From contig CAMUQM010000093.1 of assembly GCA_947095945.1 (NCBI GenBank), positions 1 to 7,286 of the forward strand: a stretch of DNA of 7,286 nt. The letters run 5' to 3'. How positions within the stretch are numbered: position 1 is the first letter of the stretch; each line of letters begins with the position of its first letter. The position numbers and the translations under genes are program-made. A model generated the notes under the pieces. The model saw only the letters and a program-made list of their open reading frames with translations, was not told the origin of the DNA and searched no databases. The DNA is from an uncultured Prevotella sp. (GTDB taxonomy: Bacteria > Bacteroidota > Bacteroidia > Bacteroidales > Bacteroidaceae). Positions 5,714 through 7,286 of the stretch are shown here, one piece after another.

Positions 5714-6889
5714 TTATCGATGCTTATGCTTTACATACCAGCTATGGATAAATGTATCATAGAGTATCAAAGAAACTGCCAAAATTCCAAGGCAAACCCA
5801 CAAGATAAGAGGTTGTTCTGTGTTAAATAAACCATAAGAAAGAACTAAACCTACACCGATACCAGTTTCCCAAGCAAGTAAAAAGGTACTCTGACTGGTT
5901 CCACGCTGGCAATGATCAGACATCTTGATAAAAAAGAGTAAGAATCGACTACCTATTAATCCTACACCTAAGCCAGTAAGGATTGGAACAACATAGCTAA
6001 CACTTTCCTGATTACGAGTAATCATAAGGAGAATAGCAATACCAATGACTATCATTCCTGTTGTTGCTTCGCTACGAAGATCAGCATCAGCAAAGACAAA
6101 ACGTTCAGCAAGAATTGCAATAACAAACCCCACCATTAACATTCCATAAAAGCGTGGAGAGTATTCAATGCTCAATAATACTCCAACAACAGTAGTGATA
6201 AGAGCTACATTTACAAAAAGCCAATGACTTCCTTTTAAAAGGAAACGGTCGCAAGAAAAACGTGAAAAGTCCTCGCTTGGCATACGAAACGGAAATCTTA
6301 TTAAGTTGACAAACACAAATGATATAGCCAAACAAATACAAGACAGGAGAAGTACTGAAGCAAAATTCATAGTTTGATATACTACTATTCCAGCTAAAGG
6401 ACCAAGTGAAAGAGCAAAGCGACCAAACCATGTTGCTGCATGATTTGCTTCTGTCCGATGTACTGCCTCTACAGTATCGATAATCAATGTACTAAGAAGA
6501 ACGAGTTGTGATAGTCCATAAAAAGCTCCTTGAATGAAACGAAGTCCTACAAGCAACGTATAATCGAAAGAATTATAAGGCAGATTAGTTAAATAATAAA
6601 GTGCACCTGTAACTCCTAATAACAATAGTGTTGAGACATTAAACACATTTTTGCGACGATAGCGTTGTACAAGATAGCCAGAAAGACTACCAAAAAGATA
6701 TATTCCTATAAAGAATACACCCATTACCAAAGCTATCTGAAACATAGAATATCCCCTAACAACCATACGCAAAGGCATGGTAGCAACAAGCATATAGGAA
6801 GACATAACTAATAAAAGATTAGCCATTGCCAACAACCAAAAATGCTTATTCCACAACCGTACGTGAACAGGTATATTTTGAGTGTCCAT
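5714..6889 (-). CDS. Major facilitator superfamily transporter, substrate unknown
   Basis: The 391-residue product is highly hydrophobic, with about 12 predicted membrane helices: roughly 16-36, 49-71, 83-101, 110-135, 152-173, 177-198, 222-240, 245-265, 276-291, 298-320, 335-353 and 360-379. The loop after helix 2 (GSLSGYLVQRYRRK, 67-80) is a degenerate form of MFS motif A, and a long cytoplasmic loop with Arg and Asp residues (200-220) separates the two six-helix halves, as usual in the family. Length fits a compact 12-helix MFS porter of the inner membrane, probably proton driven. Neither sequence nor neighbours reveal the substrate; panB upstream is not enough to propose pantothenate or a precursor. 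The start at 6889 places a short polar N-terminus (MDTQNIPVHVRLWNKHF) before helix 1. A 179-bp gap separates it from panB, in which no clear promoter, terminator or Shine-Dalgarno was found. Confidence 0.88.
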   Translation of the reverse strand: MDTQNIPVHVRLWNKHFWLLAMANLLLVMSSYMLVATMPLRMVVRGYSMFQIALVMGVFFIGIYLFGSLSGYLVQRYRRKNVFNVSTLLLLGVTGALYYLTNLPYNSFDYTLLVGLRFIQGAFYGLSQLVLLSTLIIDTVEAVHRTEANHAATWFGRFALSLGPLAGIVVYQTMNFASVLLLSCICLAISFVFVNLIRFPFRMPSEDFSRFSCDRFLLKGSHWLFVNVALITTVVGVLLSIEYSPRFYGMLMVGFVIAILAERFVFADADLRSEATTGMIVIGIAILLMITRNQESVSYVVPILTGLGVGLIGSRFLLFFIKMSDHCQRGTSQSTFLLAWETGIGVGLVLSYGLFNTEQPLILWVCLGILAVSLILYDTFIHSWYVKHKHR

Positions 6890-7068
6890 AATTCTATATT
6901 ATTCTGAAATTAATCATTATGAGTTATACTTTGAAACATGTAAGATATTCTGATAGAAGGAATAGATTATTTAAGACTATCCTCATTTAGCTCAAATACA
7001 TATTTCATTTATAAGAGTGTGTTATAATTTAGAATCTTAAACCATGAATTCTTACCTACAAACAAATA

Positions 7069-7286
7069 TTAATATGCCTCTGCATCTGAAGGGAAACTGG
7101 TATCCTTCACACATTTAATATACTCTTGTACACCCTCGGTCATACACTTGTTAACATTCGCAAAATGACGAAGAAACTTAGGTTTAAAACCTTCGGTCAT
7201 ACCAAGAGCATCAGCATAAACAAGGACCTGACCATCTGTACCATTACCTGCACCGATACCAATTGTGGCAGCTTTAACCATTGATG
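7069..7286 (-). CDS. panB: 3-methyl-2-oxobutanoate hydroxymethyltransferase PanB, C-terminal part
   Basis: Only the last 71 codons and the stop are inside the window; the rest of this usually 260-275-residue enzyme lies beyond position 7286. PanB transfers a hydroxymethyl group from 5,10-methylenetetrahydrofolate to 2-oxoisovalerate to make ketopantoate, the first committed step of pantothenate and hence coenzyme A synthesis, in the cytoplasm. The diagnostic stretch is IGIGAGNGTDGQVLVYADAL (PanB consensus GIGAG..xDGQVLV), followed by LGMTEGFKPKFLRHFANV and a C-terminal helix ending in FPSDAEAY, as in Bacteroidota PanB proteins. The frame stays open to the window edge, so the methionine at 7281 is internal and not the start. 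It precedes the MFS gene on the same strand. Confidence 0.93.
   Translation of the reverse strand, partial: SMVKAATIGIGAGNGTDGQVLVYADALGMTEGFKPKFLRHFANVNKCMTEGVQEYIKCVKDTSFPSDAEAY

Noticed and set aside
6165..6431. Minus-strand 88-codon frame within the MFS gene
   Set aside because: It lies wholly inside the transporter on the same strand in another frame, is Cys/Ser/Phe-rich without family resemblance, and has no start signal.
6890..7068. Promoter for the MFS gene
   Set aside because: TGTATTTG on the minus strand near 6995 is one base off the -7 consensus but has no -33 partner at the right distance, and no other candidate was found.

Overview
The window looks like chromosomal DNA from a Bacteroidota bacterium, most probably Prevotella or a close relative. 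The evidence is low GC, the gene families and their order, two to three promoters with the Bacteroidota pattern (TTTG about 20 bp upstream of TAnnTTTG), and mostly absent Shine-Dalgarno sequences. The genus is inferred from overall resemblance; no search was run.

All seven genes lie on the minus strand, so transcription runs from high to low coordinates. In that order they are: the C-terminal end of panB (7069-7286, cut by the window edge); a 12-helix MFS transporter of unknown substrate (5714-6889); a 395-bp intergenic region with a strong hairpin and the ftsY promoter (5319-5713); ftsY (4368-5318); a 248-bp spacer filled with 65-bp tandem repeats and a heptanucleotide array; rimO (2818-4119); a short HU/IHF-family gene (2431-2724) that overlaps by 8 bp a second HU-family gene (1035-2438), whose product carries a long acidic linker, one membrane helix and a LysM-like C-terminus; a perfect 16-bp-stem terminator (937-972); and finally a MoxR-type AAA+ ATPase (835 down to the window edge).

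FtsY (membrane docking of translating ribosomes) and RimO (methylthiolation of ribosomal protein S12) form a translation-linked pair. The two HU genes follow in the same direction without an obvious terminator. The block is bounded by its own promoter upstream of ftsY and by the terminator at 937-972. MoxR starts a new transcription unit.

The most unusual item is the HU-linker-membrane-LysM protein, whose layout could physically tie the nucleoid to the cell envelope. Second is the repeat-filled ftsY-rimO spacer, which can fold into alternative hairpins just upstream of rimO. Third is a possible small plus-strand transcription unit between the ftsY promoter and the 5568-5610 hairpin. No CRISPR array, tRNA, rRNA, insertion sequence, phage gene or defence system is visible.
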